A DNA stretch of 64,000 bases, from positions 124,001 through 188,000 of the forward strand of contig JANUWF010001190.1 of assembly GCA_026120185.1 (NCBI GenBank). Direction: 5' to 3'. The position numbers and the translations under genes were made by a program. The notes under the pieces are model-generated. The model was not told the DNA's origin, ran no database searches, and was given only the letters and a program-made list of their open reading frames with translations. The stretch is from Voacanga thouarsii (lineage: Eukaryota; Streptophyta; Magnoliopsida; Gentianales; Apocynaceae). Numbering within the stretch: the stretch's first letter is position 1; each line of letters starts with the position of its first letter. Below, piece after piece: positions 12,706 to 28,222 of this stretch.

Positions 12706-14494
12706 TATATGGATTCGATTCACATGCATGTCCTCCTCATGCAATCAAAACAAGCTTAAAAGGCAAAAAAAAAAAAAAAAAAAACCCCAATCTATCAAAA
12801 AGTGATACCTCCTAAACTGGGAATAAAGCATGAAATATTGACTCTACCTATGTAACAAGTAATAACACATGGGCATAATTATACCATCAAAATTCAATTT
12901 TCTTTGTTCCTTCTTTTCTTTTGATCCCCATTGAAAGGCAAAACTAGAAGCACTGATTGGCCAAGACTGCCTAGGCACCAGGTTTCTATTTGCTCGCGTT
13001 TCTTTTTGGATGAAGTTATCATTCCAGTTGGAAATTGCCTTATTTTGGACACTAGATGGCTAGAATGGTTAGATTAAGACACTTTACAAGGACAGCTCTT
13101 AAAAGAATTATATGGATTGTGGGCTAGTAGTCAAATATTTATCCCCACTCCAATCACCTTTGAAGTGGTCCATTTTCTCACAATTGACTTGGCAACGTAG
13201 CTTAGCTTAACACCGAAAATTTTCCATACCTGAGTCAACATCAAAGAAGGAAGATTTGTGTCAGCTTGCCGATAATCCATTTGGTGCTGGGACACGGTTT
13301 TAGTACTTTCGGCGCACTTTGGGAAGTCAGAATGATCACTTAGAACGAAGACCACGGGTTTATTTTGGAGCACAAATTACTGTATTTAAGGTATGAAGAT
13401 GACGACCAAGTGTTTGATAAATATCTCAAGCGGATGTTTGTGGGCAATCAAAGAACTACAATAATATTAGAGGGCAAAGCCTATTTGTTCGGCAGTGGCA
13501 TTGAATCCAATTGTTATTGTCTCTTTCTCTGCTTTGTGAATCAATTAGGTAAAGCAAAGAGGGAGACATAGCTGTTGTAAAGCACCCTTAGGGAGGGCGA
13601 GTTGTAGGGAAGACATGCTGGCTCTGTCCGACGGTATAACTAGGAGCTATTCCAAGCGTTTCAATATTTTCTCCTTTTTTGCCACACAGCTAAGCAACTA
13701 AAAATCTTCCACAGTTTCTTTGATAATATGGACTTTAGAATATTCGAATTGTTTACCTGTCAAGGTCAGTTAATTTGAACTTTCCGAAGAATAAAAACAA
13801 AATTTGCAGAACACGAGGAGAGGTAAAACTGGGGCCAGGAACTTAAGGCAAATAGAACTAGCCAGATTTTGGACAGTCCACTTGGTCGTTGTTTTTTAAG
13901 ACGAGGACAGCAAAAATGGCTCCATATATCAACGGGCCGATGCTTTTTTCCTCTTCATACTATTAATGTTTTTTGCCTGCAAATTCTGCTGCTGTTGTTG
14001 TTTTTTTTTTTGGGTTGCTATGCTCAATAACTCCAGACTTTTGCCCTTTTCTATCTGACAACTACTTCACTTGCGTCTTTCATACTCTGCCTCAGGTTTG
14101 TATTTTAGTAGAGCCTAATTCCCCACATTAACCTCCATCAAACATAAAATTAAACAATAAACACACAGGGTTACAGCTTGGGCATCCAATGCTTCCCATG
14201 GATTAGAGTAAATGTATTCCATCAACATTTCAAAGGCGCATTAGGCAAATATTGCATCAGTGAAATTTAACGCTGGAAAAATGGAAAATCACATATTGGA
14301 GAATCACACGTCTAAACAGCACAAAGCATCTTCCAAAGGGTACATAATTGAAATCTACTCCACAAAATGAAGCTATACCAATTGTTTGCATGGATTCTAA
14401 TACAGGGCACTTCTATGTTCTAGTGAACAAGCAAGGATTCTGCGTGATATAACAACCTTAACCCGCAAAAGATGAAAACCACATCAGGACATAA
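12706..14494. other. Intergenic between the peptide ORF and SmD3
   Basis: No gene supported. ORFs at 13131-13373 (-) and 13365-13571 (+) overlap head to head and lack family resemblance. The part near 14100-14490 is the probable 3' UTR and downstream flank of SmD3, which is transcribed leftwards. Confidence 0.5.
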
Positions 14495-16676
14495 TCACCT
14501 CCTTACAGGCGGGACAGCACCCCTACCAGGTGCAGCTCCACGTCCAGCAGCCTGAGCCTGCAGACAGGGGTAGAATAGTCAGATAAAGTAAATATATAAT
14601 ATGTCAAATCTGGCTTTTGTATCGGAAACAATGCTGTGCTGCATAAACATAACAAATACAAGGGAAATGGAAAAAGAAATTTTATTAAGGTTGAACAAGA
14701 GATCTTACCCTCGCTCTCATGGCAACAGCACGTCCTCTTCCTACTCCAAGAGCTGAACCCTTGCCCTGCAAAAGGTGACCGACCCATATGTGTTAAGTAA
14801 AGTAACATGGTCAGAGATGATAAAAAACTACATGTGGACTAAAGAGTTACCTTGATTCTAGCTTCCAGACGTTTGAACATTGGAGCATTTTTAAGCATAT
14901 CTGGGATTACCATAAACCTGGAGATTTTCCGTGTTAATTAGATTCAAATTTCAAAAGTAGTTAAAAGGCAACAAACAATAAGCAAAACACTGGATATATA
15001 CCTGACTTTGCTTCCACGAATGAAGACGTGCTCAAGCTGTGAGACCTTCCCATCCTACAAAGAAATTAATGGAAGTTAGTCATCCAAGAGCCACAAATAC
15101 AAGGATCAAGAAAAAAGAGGGGATTTGCATTCATCATGGAAATCAAAAAGTTGAAAAAGAGAGTCATCCTAACACCTATCACAGATGAGATATATTTTCT
15201 CACATATTTGAATCTTATTTTTCTCTTCCTGACTAGTGATGCTGCTGCAGACTCTTCTGTTTCCTTCCTAAACCACAGGCATTATATATATATAAAACTC
15301 AAATGTTCAATCTTTGCCTGACTATTCTTGAGACTATGAGCCCCCACCCCAAACCCATAGTCTTGTAAATCCAAATCCGTTCACACTCAAGCAACGCAAG
15401 TACGTGGTGTCCAGGTCAAAGCACTATCTTTTTAAGTGAATTTATCATGTCATGCTTGATATTGTCCCTTTATTTTAGTTAACATAAAACACCCACAATG
15501 ACGCCACCAGATGTAAGATGGCAGCCTCTACCTGACAAAGTTGAATTACTATCAACTAAGCCTCATAAAACTTCTCTTCCTTCTACCCTACAAATGTTCA
15601 CACAACCCACAGTAGCAACATTATAATCAGGAGATTCAAAGCATAACTTTCCTTCTAAAGCACGACCAAAAACACTTCCCTGTTCGCAATGTTAATGTGT
15701 AACAAACAGAAAAGTGAATTTGGAAAAAACTCTACCATGGACAAGTAGTAGATAAAACCCATGAAGCATTTAAACCATGTAGAGAGTATGTATAGCTGAA
15801 AAGTTAAGGAGCTATTAGGCTCGAGTGACTGAAGGATGAGCAAAGAACCAGAGAGCTCTCGAGATACAAAACAACAACCTCACTAACTGTCCAGAAGCTG
15901 CCAACAGAACCCTGAAGAGTATTTCAGATTTTTCTCAGGTGCATCAATGTTTTAGGGTCAAGCGCATAGGAGAAGAATAGTTATACTTCGCGCATTATGA
16001 TTTTGAAACTTAAAGCAGTTCAACATATATGCCCGTTGAAGTTAGATGTCGAAGCAGACCACAATTCATAAAGAAAAAGGAGAATTGAATTATGATTTTT
16101 AAGTGGGGACAAAATTCTAGAATTATTTCACATTCAAAGACACAACACCTACAGTTTTTGAACGCTCTCAAAAAGATGCCTGAAATAGACTCACCTATGG
16201 ATTGTTCTTATTCAGACAAAGATCTACTTAGGGATGACATGGGTGAACACCAATGAGATGCCTGATTACTGAATATACTTCCCAAAATATCTCTTACATG
16301 CTTCTGTCCGAGTTTAGTTAGAAAGCATCCATTTTAGTCAAAGGTTGAACCCATTCTGAATCAGCACTAAATTCAAATAAGCCAGTCCAGACAGCAAGCA
16401 AAATAGCAGCATTACTCAAAACAAAAAACAAGAACACCAAATCATCAATTAAAGAAAACACCACAATTCGAAAGCTTGGAAACATATATAGTAAAAGTCT
16501 ATCACGTGGAATATTACCTTAGCAGTGTAAGTAATATTTTCAAGTTGGCAATTCCAATTGTCTTCGCATTCCACCATGCTTCCTCTGTATAGTTCCCCAC
16601 TCTTCAGCTCAACTGTAACTATGTGCCCCGTCGCCTCGTGAAGAAGCTTCACCGGAATTCCTAAGCTGCGACTCAT
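14495..16676 (-). CDS. SmD3: Small nuclear ribonucleoprotein SmD3
   Basis: Spliced on the minus strand, coding exons in order 16518-16676, 15002-15054, 14851-14917, 14709-14765 and 14495-14557, all GT-AG and in frame. They give 132 residues, the usual plant length. The protein starts [18 protein letters not shown]. Sm1 motif: [23 protein letters not shown]; Sm2 motif: [16 protein letters not shown]. The tail has RG/GR dipeptides ([20 protein letters not shown]), the site of arginine methylation in this family. SmD3 is one of seven proteins in the heteroheptameric ring on U1, U2, U4 and U5 snRNAs and acts in splicing in the nucleus. The sequence upstream of the ATG contains TAGGGTTTAGGGTTT (telo-box, 16711-16726) and a likely leader intron with donor at about 16947. 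The gene points away from DPMS1. Confidence 0.95.
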
Positions 16677-16947
16677 TGCTACTACCGTTACCTTCTCAAC
16701 TCCCGCCGCAAAACCCTAAACCCTAGCTCATCAAAATATAAACTTGGTAAGCTACAACCAAAAAAATAATTATGAACTGTTTAACTCGGAATTACGATAA
16801 ATGTACAAAGCCACACATTTCAGCAGATTTGCACGCACTACATCTACATAATCCAAATTTTGAAGAAAGAATACATAAAATCAAAGAATTATAAGATTTC
16901 CAGAGGAGAAAAAAAAAATGAAATAGAAAGAGAGGGATAGAGAAAAC

Positions 16948-17090
16948 CTGAACGGCCGAGAAGGATACAAATATTCGTGTTCGCCGGCGACTGAGGCTAC
17001 GGCGGAACTGTTTGTTAAGTGGCGGAGACGAAGAGAGCGGCGAGGGGAGGGTTTAAAGACGAACTAATGATACGAACTCGGCAGCGGGTG
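16948..17090 (-). promoter_or_regulatory. Probable untranslated first exon and promoter side of SmD3
   Basis: On the minus strand, GCCGTTCAG is followed by GTTTTCTC, a plausible donor at 16947. It would remove a leader intron ending near 16720-16727, just before the telo-box. GC-rich sequence here (16950-17110) contrasts with the AT-rich surroundings and looks like a gene start. The precise transcription start is not visible. Confidence 0.4.
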
Positions 17091-17944
17091 AAGAGCGAAA
17101 GAGAGGTCCAGATCCAAGACTGACTCCGACACCCGACTTAGCCCGGTAACGTACCCGAATTGGTCCTCTTCAGATGAACTTTTTTTTTTTTAATACCAAC
17201 TCTTTTCTTTTTTGAAGGTAATTCCAGAAATAGCCTCTAAAATTAGGGCATTGTGTCAATTAAGTCCTTAAAAGGTCAATTGTGCCAAGAGAGCCTCTAA
17301 AGTAAAAATATCATCTTAATTATGCCCCTATATTAGTATTTAAATAGAGCTAAACTTACATCTATTTAGTTTAGTTTTAATCCAACTTATACTAAATTCA
17401 AATAGATTACTTTTTATAATTTCACTTAGTATTTATAATAAATTATTAGTAAAAATTTCACTATATTTTTATTATTTTTCTTTATTGATATACACACTTT
17501 TAATTCCTTATTTTAGTCTACCATTCTTCTCTTAAGTTTAGAATTATGAAATATTATTGATAGCTTTAACTAGCAAAGTGTAATATTTAATTATTTATCA
17601 TCTTGAATCAAATGGTTATCATTTTATTTGTATCTTTAATTATTTACGAAAATTCAATAAAAATATAATTTTTTTTAATTATAAGAAACTATAATATTAT
17701 TTTTTGTTTAAAAAGTACTCAGTAACATTAAAGCGAAGATAAATTAATTTATAAAAAAATCTTTTATTAATGAATTTTTACTTTTTCTAATCTAAAAAGA
17801 AAGAAACGGGTGTTTGAGCGTATGAGTTGTGCATAAGCAAGAGGCAACTTTTTGCAAGGATTGACAAAAGTTTATCTCTATCCAAATACTAATTGGGGGG
17901 CTTAGTTGAGAAGATTTATTATTTTTTTAAACCTTTAAAAGGCT

Positions 17945-17949
17945 AATTG
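17945..17949. repeat. Target-site duplication, left copy
   Basis: AATTG directly before the left LTR. The same five bases follow the right LTR at 23512-23516. Five-base duplications are the rule for Ty1/copia integrases, and the perfect match shows that both ends belong to one insertion event. Confidence 0.9.
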
Positions 17950-18286
17950 TGTTATAAAATTAGGGTAGTGTTAGAATAAAATCTTCACACTACACACTAA
18001 TAAAACTCTAACTATTTTGCACAAGAATTTCTCTCTTTCTTTTCTCTCACAATTTTCTCTAATCTTTCTTTCACAAAATAATGGTGTATTACAAGCTTAG
18101 AGAATAGCTCTATTTATAGAGTTCTAATTAGTGGATTACATCATGGCATACATCATCTTCCACTAATCTTAATTAGTGGTGTCTCCAATAAATGGTGGAC
18201 ATCTATAAAAATCTTCTAATAATGCACATAAATCCATAATTAGTGGAGCCTCCACTAATTAATAAAGATTCCAATAATTCATAATA
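17950..18286 (-). repeat. Left LTR (3' LTR of the reversed copia element)
   Basis: 337 bp, matching 23160-23511 at all but 4 positions and lacking that copy's 15-bp duplication. It starts TGTTATAAAA and ends CATAATA, so the ends are TG...TA, not the canonical TG...CA. Repeated AATTAGTGG/CCACTAATT motifs inside form small inverted repeats. Confidence 0.95.
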
Positions 18287-18301
18287 CTCCCCCTTGGATG
18301 T
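18287..18301 (-). other. Polypurine tract of the copia element
   Basis: On the element's strand the purine-rich run AAGGGGGAG directly abuts the 3' LTR. This is the expected primer site for plus-strand DNA synthesis. Confidence 0.75.
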
Positions 18302-18411
18302 CCATCCATTACATAAAGAATATGCCTCGTTAAAACCTTATTAGATAAAAACCCAGTGGGAAAAAAAATATAGTGAAGGAAAAAGAGTACACTATTCTAT
18401 ATGTCTATTTA

Positions 18412-21400
18412 TTACTCCCCCTGATGAGATGATTCCTTTAAATCTTTAAACCGACGCATACCGATTTTATATCTCAACTTTTCAAATGTTGCAGTCGGTA
18501 AAGTCTTCGTGAAAATATTTGCGAGGTTATCACATGACCGAATTTGTAGCACATCAATTTCACCTTTCTTCTGGAGTTCATGAGTAAAGAAGAATTTTGG
18601 TGAAATATGTTTTGTCCGATCTCCTTTAATATATCCTCCTCGTAATTGAGCTATGTAAGCTGCATTGTCTTCATAAAGAGGAGTTGGAATACCTTTGATT
18701 GATGATAATCCACAACTTTCTCGGATATAATGAATCATGGATCTTAGCCATACACATTCTCGACTTGCTTCATGAATGGCTATAATTTCGAGCATGATTT
18801 GAAGAAGTAGTCTGCTATAGATTGTTTCGTAGAACGCCATGATATAGCAAGTATTTCCACATGTAAATAGATAGCCCGTTTGAGAACGTGCTTTATGTGG
18901 ATCGGATAAATAACCAACGATCTGCATAACCTATCAATGGTGGACTGGTTTTATTTGAATAAAATAATCCGAGATCAATTGTACCTTGGAGATATCGAAG
19001 GACTTGTTTAATTCCATTCCAATGTCGTCGTGTTAGTGAAGAACTAAATCTTGCTAATAAATTGACGACAAAAGCAATATCGAGTCGTGTGTTATTAGCA
19101 AGATACATCAATGCACCAATTGCACTGAGATATGATACTTCAGGACCAAGGAATTCTTCATCATTTTCTTGAGGTCGGAAAGGATCTTTATCCACATTTA
19201 ATGATCGGACGATCATTGGAATACTCAATGGATGTGCTTTGTCCATGTAAAATCTTTTAGCACTTTTGTCGTATATGTTGATTGATGAATAAATGTTCCA
19301 CTCTCCAAATGTTCAATTTGTAAACCAAGGCAAAATTTGGTTTTACCAAAATCCTTGATTTCAAATTCTCTTTTTAAATAATCAATTGTTTCTTGGAGCT
19401 CTTCAGGAGTTCCAATAAGATTAATATCATCAACATATATAGCTAATATCACAAATTTAAAACTAGATTTCTTAATAAAAACGCATGGACATACCTGGTC
19501 ATTTTTAAATCTCACTTTCAATAGATATTCACTAAGACGTGTGAACCACATGCGCCCAGATTGCTTCGAGCCATATAATGATTTACGCAACTTGATGGAG
19601 TAATTTTCACGAGGATAATGTTTATATGCTTTAGGCATATGAAATCCTTCGAGGATTTTCATGTAAACATCATTTTCTAAATTTCCATACAAGTAAGCGA
19701 GTGACAACATCTAATAGGCGCATATCTATCTTTTCATGTACTTGCTAAACCGATAATATATCGGAATGTAATAGCATCAACAACAGGAGAATAAGTTTCA
19801 TCATAATCAATACCTGGTCTTTGTGAAAAACCTTGGGCTACTAATCGCGCTTTATATCGAACGATTTCACTCTTGTCATTGCGCTTTCGCACAAATATCC
19901 ATTTGTAGCCAACGGGTTTTACACCTTCCGGTGTTCGGACTGCAGTGTCGAAGACTTCACGTTTTGTCGATGCATTTAACTCCGATTGAATCGCATCTTT
20001 CCATTGCAACCAATCTTTTCTATGCCGACATTCATCAATCGATATTGGTTCAGGATCATCATTATCCTGTGTAACATCAAGAGATATATTGTATGCAAAT
20101 ATATTATCAATAACAGCTTTCTATCCGATTCCAACTTCTACCGGAAGTGGTATAATTGATAGAAATTTCAGGTGTTACTTTCATCAACTTCGGTTCTTTG
20201 TCATCAGTTCTCTCTTGGTCTTTATCATTCTTTTCTTCAATATGATCTTCCGGATCATTTAATCCTCTTTTCTTTCGAAGATTTTTATCTTTAGAACCAA
20301 GAGGTCGACCACGCTTCAGCGTGTTTTTGACTCAGTGACTATAGGTATAATATTTTGTTCTACTGGAACTTCAATTCGAATAGGAGCATTTATAGCTGGA
20401 ATATGCGATTTTGTAACTCTTCCGGAGTCAACAAAAGCGTTCGGCATTTGATTTGCAATACTTTGCAAATGAATTATCTTTTGAACTTCAAGTTCACATG
20501 CGCTTGTGTGCGGATCAAGATAATTTAATGATGTTGTCCAAGCAAGATCCTTTTTATGCTCGTTTTGGTTCTCCTCCTAATTTAGGGAATAATGATTCAT
20601 CAAAATGACAATCAACAAATCTTGTCGTGAATACATCTCCGTCGTGGGTTCAACATACCTGATAATAGAGGGAGAATCATATCCAATGTATATCCCCTTT
20701 CTTCTTTGAGGACCCATCTTTATACGTTGGTTTGGTGCAATTGGAATATATACAGCACACCCAAAAATTCTTAAATGAGCAATATTTGGTTCTGACCTAA
20801 AAGCCAATTGCAAAGGAGAGAATTTATGATAACTAGCTGGTCTTATACGTACAAGTATTGCAACATGTAGAATAGCATGTCCCCAGGCAAATGTTGGGAG
20901 ATTTGTTTTCATTAATAATGGTCTAGCAATTAATTGTAATCGTTTAATCAAAGATTCAGCAAGACCATTTTGTGTGTGAACATGAGCTATATGATGTTCA
21001 ACATTAATCCCAATTGACATGCAATATGCATCAAAAGCATGTGATGAAAATTCGCCAACATTATCCAAACGGATATTTTTAATGTGATGGTCCGGAAATT
21101 GTGCTTGTAATTTAATTATTTGAGCAAGTAATCTCGCAAACGCCAGGTTGCGAGTAGATAATAAACATACATGTGACCATCGGGATGATGCATCAATTAA
21201 GACCATAAAATATTTGAACGGTCCACATGGTGGATCAATAGGTCCACAAATATCTCCGTGAATCCGTTCGAGAAATGTAGGACTTTCAGCTCCTACTTTT
21301 ACTGGTGATGGTTTAACAATTAATTTTCCTAGGGAACATGCAGTACATGCGAATTTTTCTGATGTTAATATCCTTTTATTTTTTAAAGGATGACCATGTG

Positions 21401-21908
21401 TATTCTCAATGATTCTTCTTATCATGGTAGATCCTGGATGACCCAACCGGTCATGCCAAATGCTAAAAGTAATAGGATCAGTAAACTTCTGGTTTACTAG
21501 ATGATGAATTTCAATTGTACATATTTTTACAAAATATAGGCCAGTAGAAAAAGACGGCAGTTTTTCTAATACCGATTTCTTACCCAAATGCATTTGAGTA
21601 ATAAAAAGATGCTCAATCTCATTTTCCTCATTTGTTTCAACATGATACCCATTTATGCGGATATCTTTAAAACTCAATAAATTTCTTCTGGATTTTGAGG
21701 AAAATAGTGCCTTATCAATAATAATTGTTGTTCCTTTAGGCAACAATATACTAGCTCTTCCGGAGCCCTCAATTACATTTGCACTACCGTTTATCGTATA
21801 AATATTTATTTTTCCCATTTTGAGATCAGAAAAATATTTCTCATTTTTTAGTATGGTGTGTGTAGTTCCACTATCAATAATGCATACATCATCATTAATA
21901 ATGACCAT
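18412..21908 (-). pseudogene. copia pol remnant: protease, integrase, RT, RNase H
   Basis: Broken reading frames on the minus strand. 20577-21908 holds the protease motif (CIIDSGTTHTIL), the GAG-pre-integrase segment (WHDRLGHPG) and the integrase core, where the normal DNGGEF is DNVGEF. 19734-20009 and 19225-19710 hold the reverse transcriptase, with GYKWIFVRKRN, ETYSPVV and the catalytic YVDD at 19426-19437. 18893-19246 continues RT. 18412-18927 is the RNase H part (EASRECVWLRS, then YEDNAAYIAQL), in which the usual TEAEY segment is scrambled. At least four frame breaks separate these pieces, so the locus is a pseudogene. Family knowledge gives the functions; inactivity is inferred from the visible breaks. 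Confidence 0.9.
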
Positions 21909-21990
21909 CCGAACACAAATATATATATGTAAACGTAAATATTATTAGAATAGAATGAAAATAAAAATATAAAAATATCAGGGTGAGGCT

Positions 21991-22998
21991 TTAGTTCTTC
22001 TGGACACTGCCATCACCAATTAAATGGTCTATCCTACCGTCTAGGTGTTCAAAAAAATCCGATACATCCATATGAGTAATATTGATATTAAGATCTTCAG
22101 GATCAATATCGTAATCCTCAGCATTATTTATTGGATGTTGAGAAAAATTTGCTTCCACATTTTTATTTTTCAATGAAACTTGATACAATTCAACTAAATG
22201 CTTAGCCGTACGACAGTTTCGTGACCAATGACCTTTCATGCCACATCTATAACATATATCCTCATGCTTTTCTTCAATTTCTTTTTCTTTTCCCTTTTGA
22301 TCTTTTCTGTTCCACTTTAGGTGGCCAGTATTTCTCATAGTTTGATTATAATTGTGATAAGGAAAATATCGAGCGTGTCTACGACCATAACCACGACCAC
22401 GGTCACGGTCACGGCCACGACCACGACTATAACGATGGCTTCTGCTGGAGCCAACAGCATTCACTTCGGGAGTCTCTGTAGAGCCGCTTGGTCCGGCTTC
22501 ATGATTTCTCAATAATAACTCATTATTTTTCTCTCGCAATGAGGAGGGCAGTAATTAAATCTATAAATTTTGTATATCCCTTTTCTCGATATTGTTGCTT
22601 GCAGGACAATATTCGAGGCATGAAAGGTGGAGAATGTCTTCTCCAACATATCTTCATCGATCACTTTTTCTCCGCATAATTTTAATTGAGATGTAATTTT
22701 ATACATTGCGGAGCTATATTCATTCACGGTTTTAAAATCTTGCAACCTCGGGTGCAACCATTCATACCATGCGAGTAGGTAGTACGACCATCTTCGAGTG
22801 GTCAAATCTTTCTTTTAAATTTACCCACAAGCCATATGGATCTTTTTCGGTAAGATATTCCATTTTCAAATTTTCATCGAGATGACGACGAATAAAAAAC
22901 AAAGCTTTAGCCTTGTGTTGTGCAGATGCACTATTATTTGCTTGAATAGTTTCACTAAGGCCTTCGACATTTAGATGCATTTCGCATCGAGAACCCAT
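21991..22998 (-). pseudogene. copia gag remnant with CCHC zinc knuckle
   Basis: Three overlapping minus-strand frames: 22762-22998 (start MGSRCEMHLNVEGL, with KALFFIRRHLDENL), 22509-22805 and 21991-22539. Together they resemble the UBN2-type gag of plant copia elements but need at least two frameshifts. The last piece carries an Arg/Gly/Asp-rich stretch (RGRGRDRDRGRGYGRR) and the knuckle CYRCGMKGHWSRNC (C-x2-C-x4-H-x4-C), which in intact elements binds RNA in the virus-like particle. Confidence 0.85.
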
Positions 22999-23090
22999 GA
23001 CATATAATTTTTTCCGTAAATATCAAGGGCTACAAATTCGAGTTTCGCGATGTTAGCTATAGAGATCAATAAATGCGTACTGTCTTCCGG

Positions 23091-23153
23091 CTTTGGTAAC
23101 TGCGAAACTCGTGCTTAGTCTTCCGGCTTTTGTACCGGTAGAGACTCGTGCTG
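23091..23153 (-). repeat. Imperfect tandem repeat in the copia leader
   Basis: Two neighbouring units begin GTCTTCCGGCTTT and end ACTCGTGCT, differing in their middles (TGGTAACTGCGAA versus TTGTACCGGTAGAG). They lie right beside the 5' LTR, where the primer-binding site (here reading CGTTATCAGCACGAG on the element strand) and packaging signals are expected. The primer site is not a simple match to the 3' end of initiator tRNA-Met. Confidence 0.7.
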
Positions 23154-23159
23154 ATAACG

Positions 23160-23511
23160 TGTTATAAAATTAGGGTAGTGTTAGAATAAAATCTTCACAC
23201 TACACACTAATAAAACTCTAACTATTTTGCACAAGAATTTCTCTCTTTCTTTTCTCTCACAATTTTCTCTAATCTTTCTTTCACTAATCTTTCTTTCACA
23301 AAATAATGGTGTATTACAAGCTTAGAGAATAGCTCTATTTATAGAGTTCTAATTAGTGGATTACATCATGGCATACATCATCTTCCACTAATCTTAATTA
23401 GTGGTGTCTCCACTAAATGGTGGACATCCATAAAAATCTTCTAATAATTCACATAAATTCATAATTAGTGGAGCCTCCACTAATTAATAAAGATTCCAAT
23501 AATTCATAATA
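23160..23511 (-). repeat. Right LTR (5' LTR of the reversed copia element)
   Basis: 352 bp. Same as the left LTR except for 4 single-base changes and a 15-bp tandem duplication of CTAATCTTTCTTTCA at about 23270-23300. Starts TGTTATAAAA and ends CATAATA, followed by the AATTG target duplication at 23512-23516. Confidence 0.95.
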
Positions 23512-23705
23512 AATTGAAAATTTTAGCATTCAAAGGGCTTAATTGACATGATGCCCTAATTTCTGGGGCTTTTAAAAAATTCACTTTTTAACAGCCCCAA
23601 ATAAACAGCGTTTTCTTTTACGACGTCGTCCTAACTTTCTCGAAGAACAAAATTTTCATTTACTGGATGGCTGAGAGGAGGGTTCATGATTGATGCAGAT
23701 CGAGA

Positions 23706-28222
<4,517 letters not shown>

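Larger units (their letters stand above)
17950..23511 (-). mobile_element. Ty1/copia LTR retrotransposon, defective
   Basis: Complete 5562-bp element in reverse orientation with two LTRs, a 5-bp target duplication and an internal gag-pol region. Domain order from its own 5' end (right to left here) is gag, CCHC zinc knuckle, protease, integrase, reverse transcriptase, RNase H. Integrase before RT is diagnostic of the copia superfamily. The coding region is broken by frameshifts and stops, so it cannot encode a working polyprotein. The LTRs differ by only 4 substitutions plus one 15-bp duplication, so the insertion is fairly recent. It sits inside an older inverted-repeat element between SmD3 and DPMS1. 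Confidence 0.95.
17232..23570. mobile_element. Older inverted-repeat element, split by a copia insertion
   Basis: The left end (17232-17272) starts AGCCTCTAAAATTAGGGCAT and the right end (23531-23570), read on the opposite strand, starts AGCCCCAGAAATTAGGGCAT. Both continue with TGTCAATTAAG followed by TCCTT or CCCTT, so about 40 bp match as terminal inverted repeats. Without the copia element the unit is about 0.77 kb, AT-rich and non-coding, like a MITE or a non-autonomous Mutator-like element. I could not fix a target duplication, so the outer limits may be off by 10-20 bases. Confidence 0.55.

Noticed and set aside
13131..13571. Head-to-head ORFs of 80 and 68 codons
   Set aside because: They overlap each other and match no family; probably chance.
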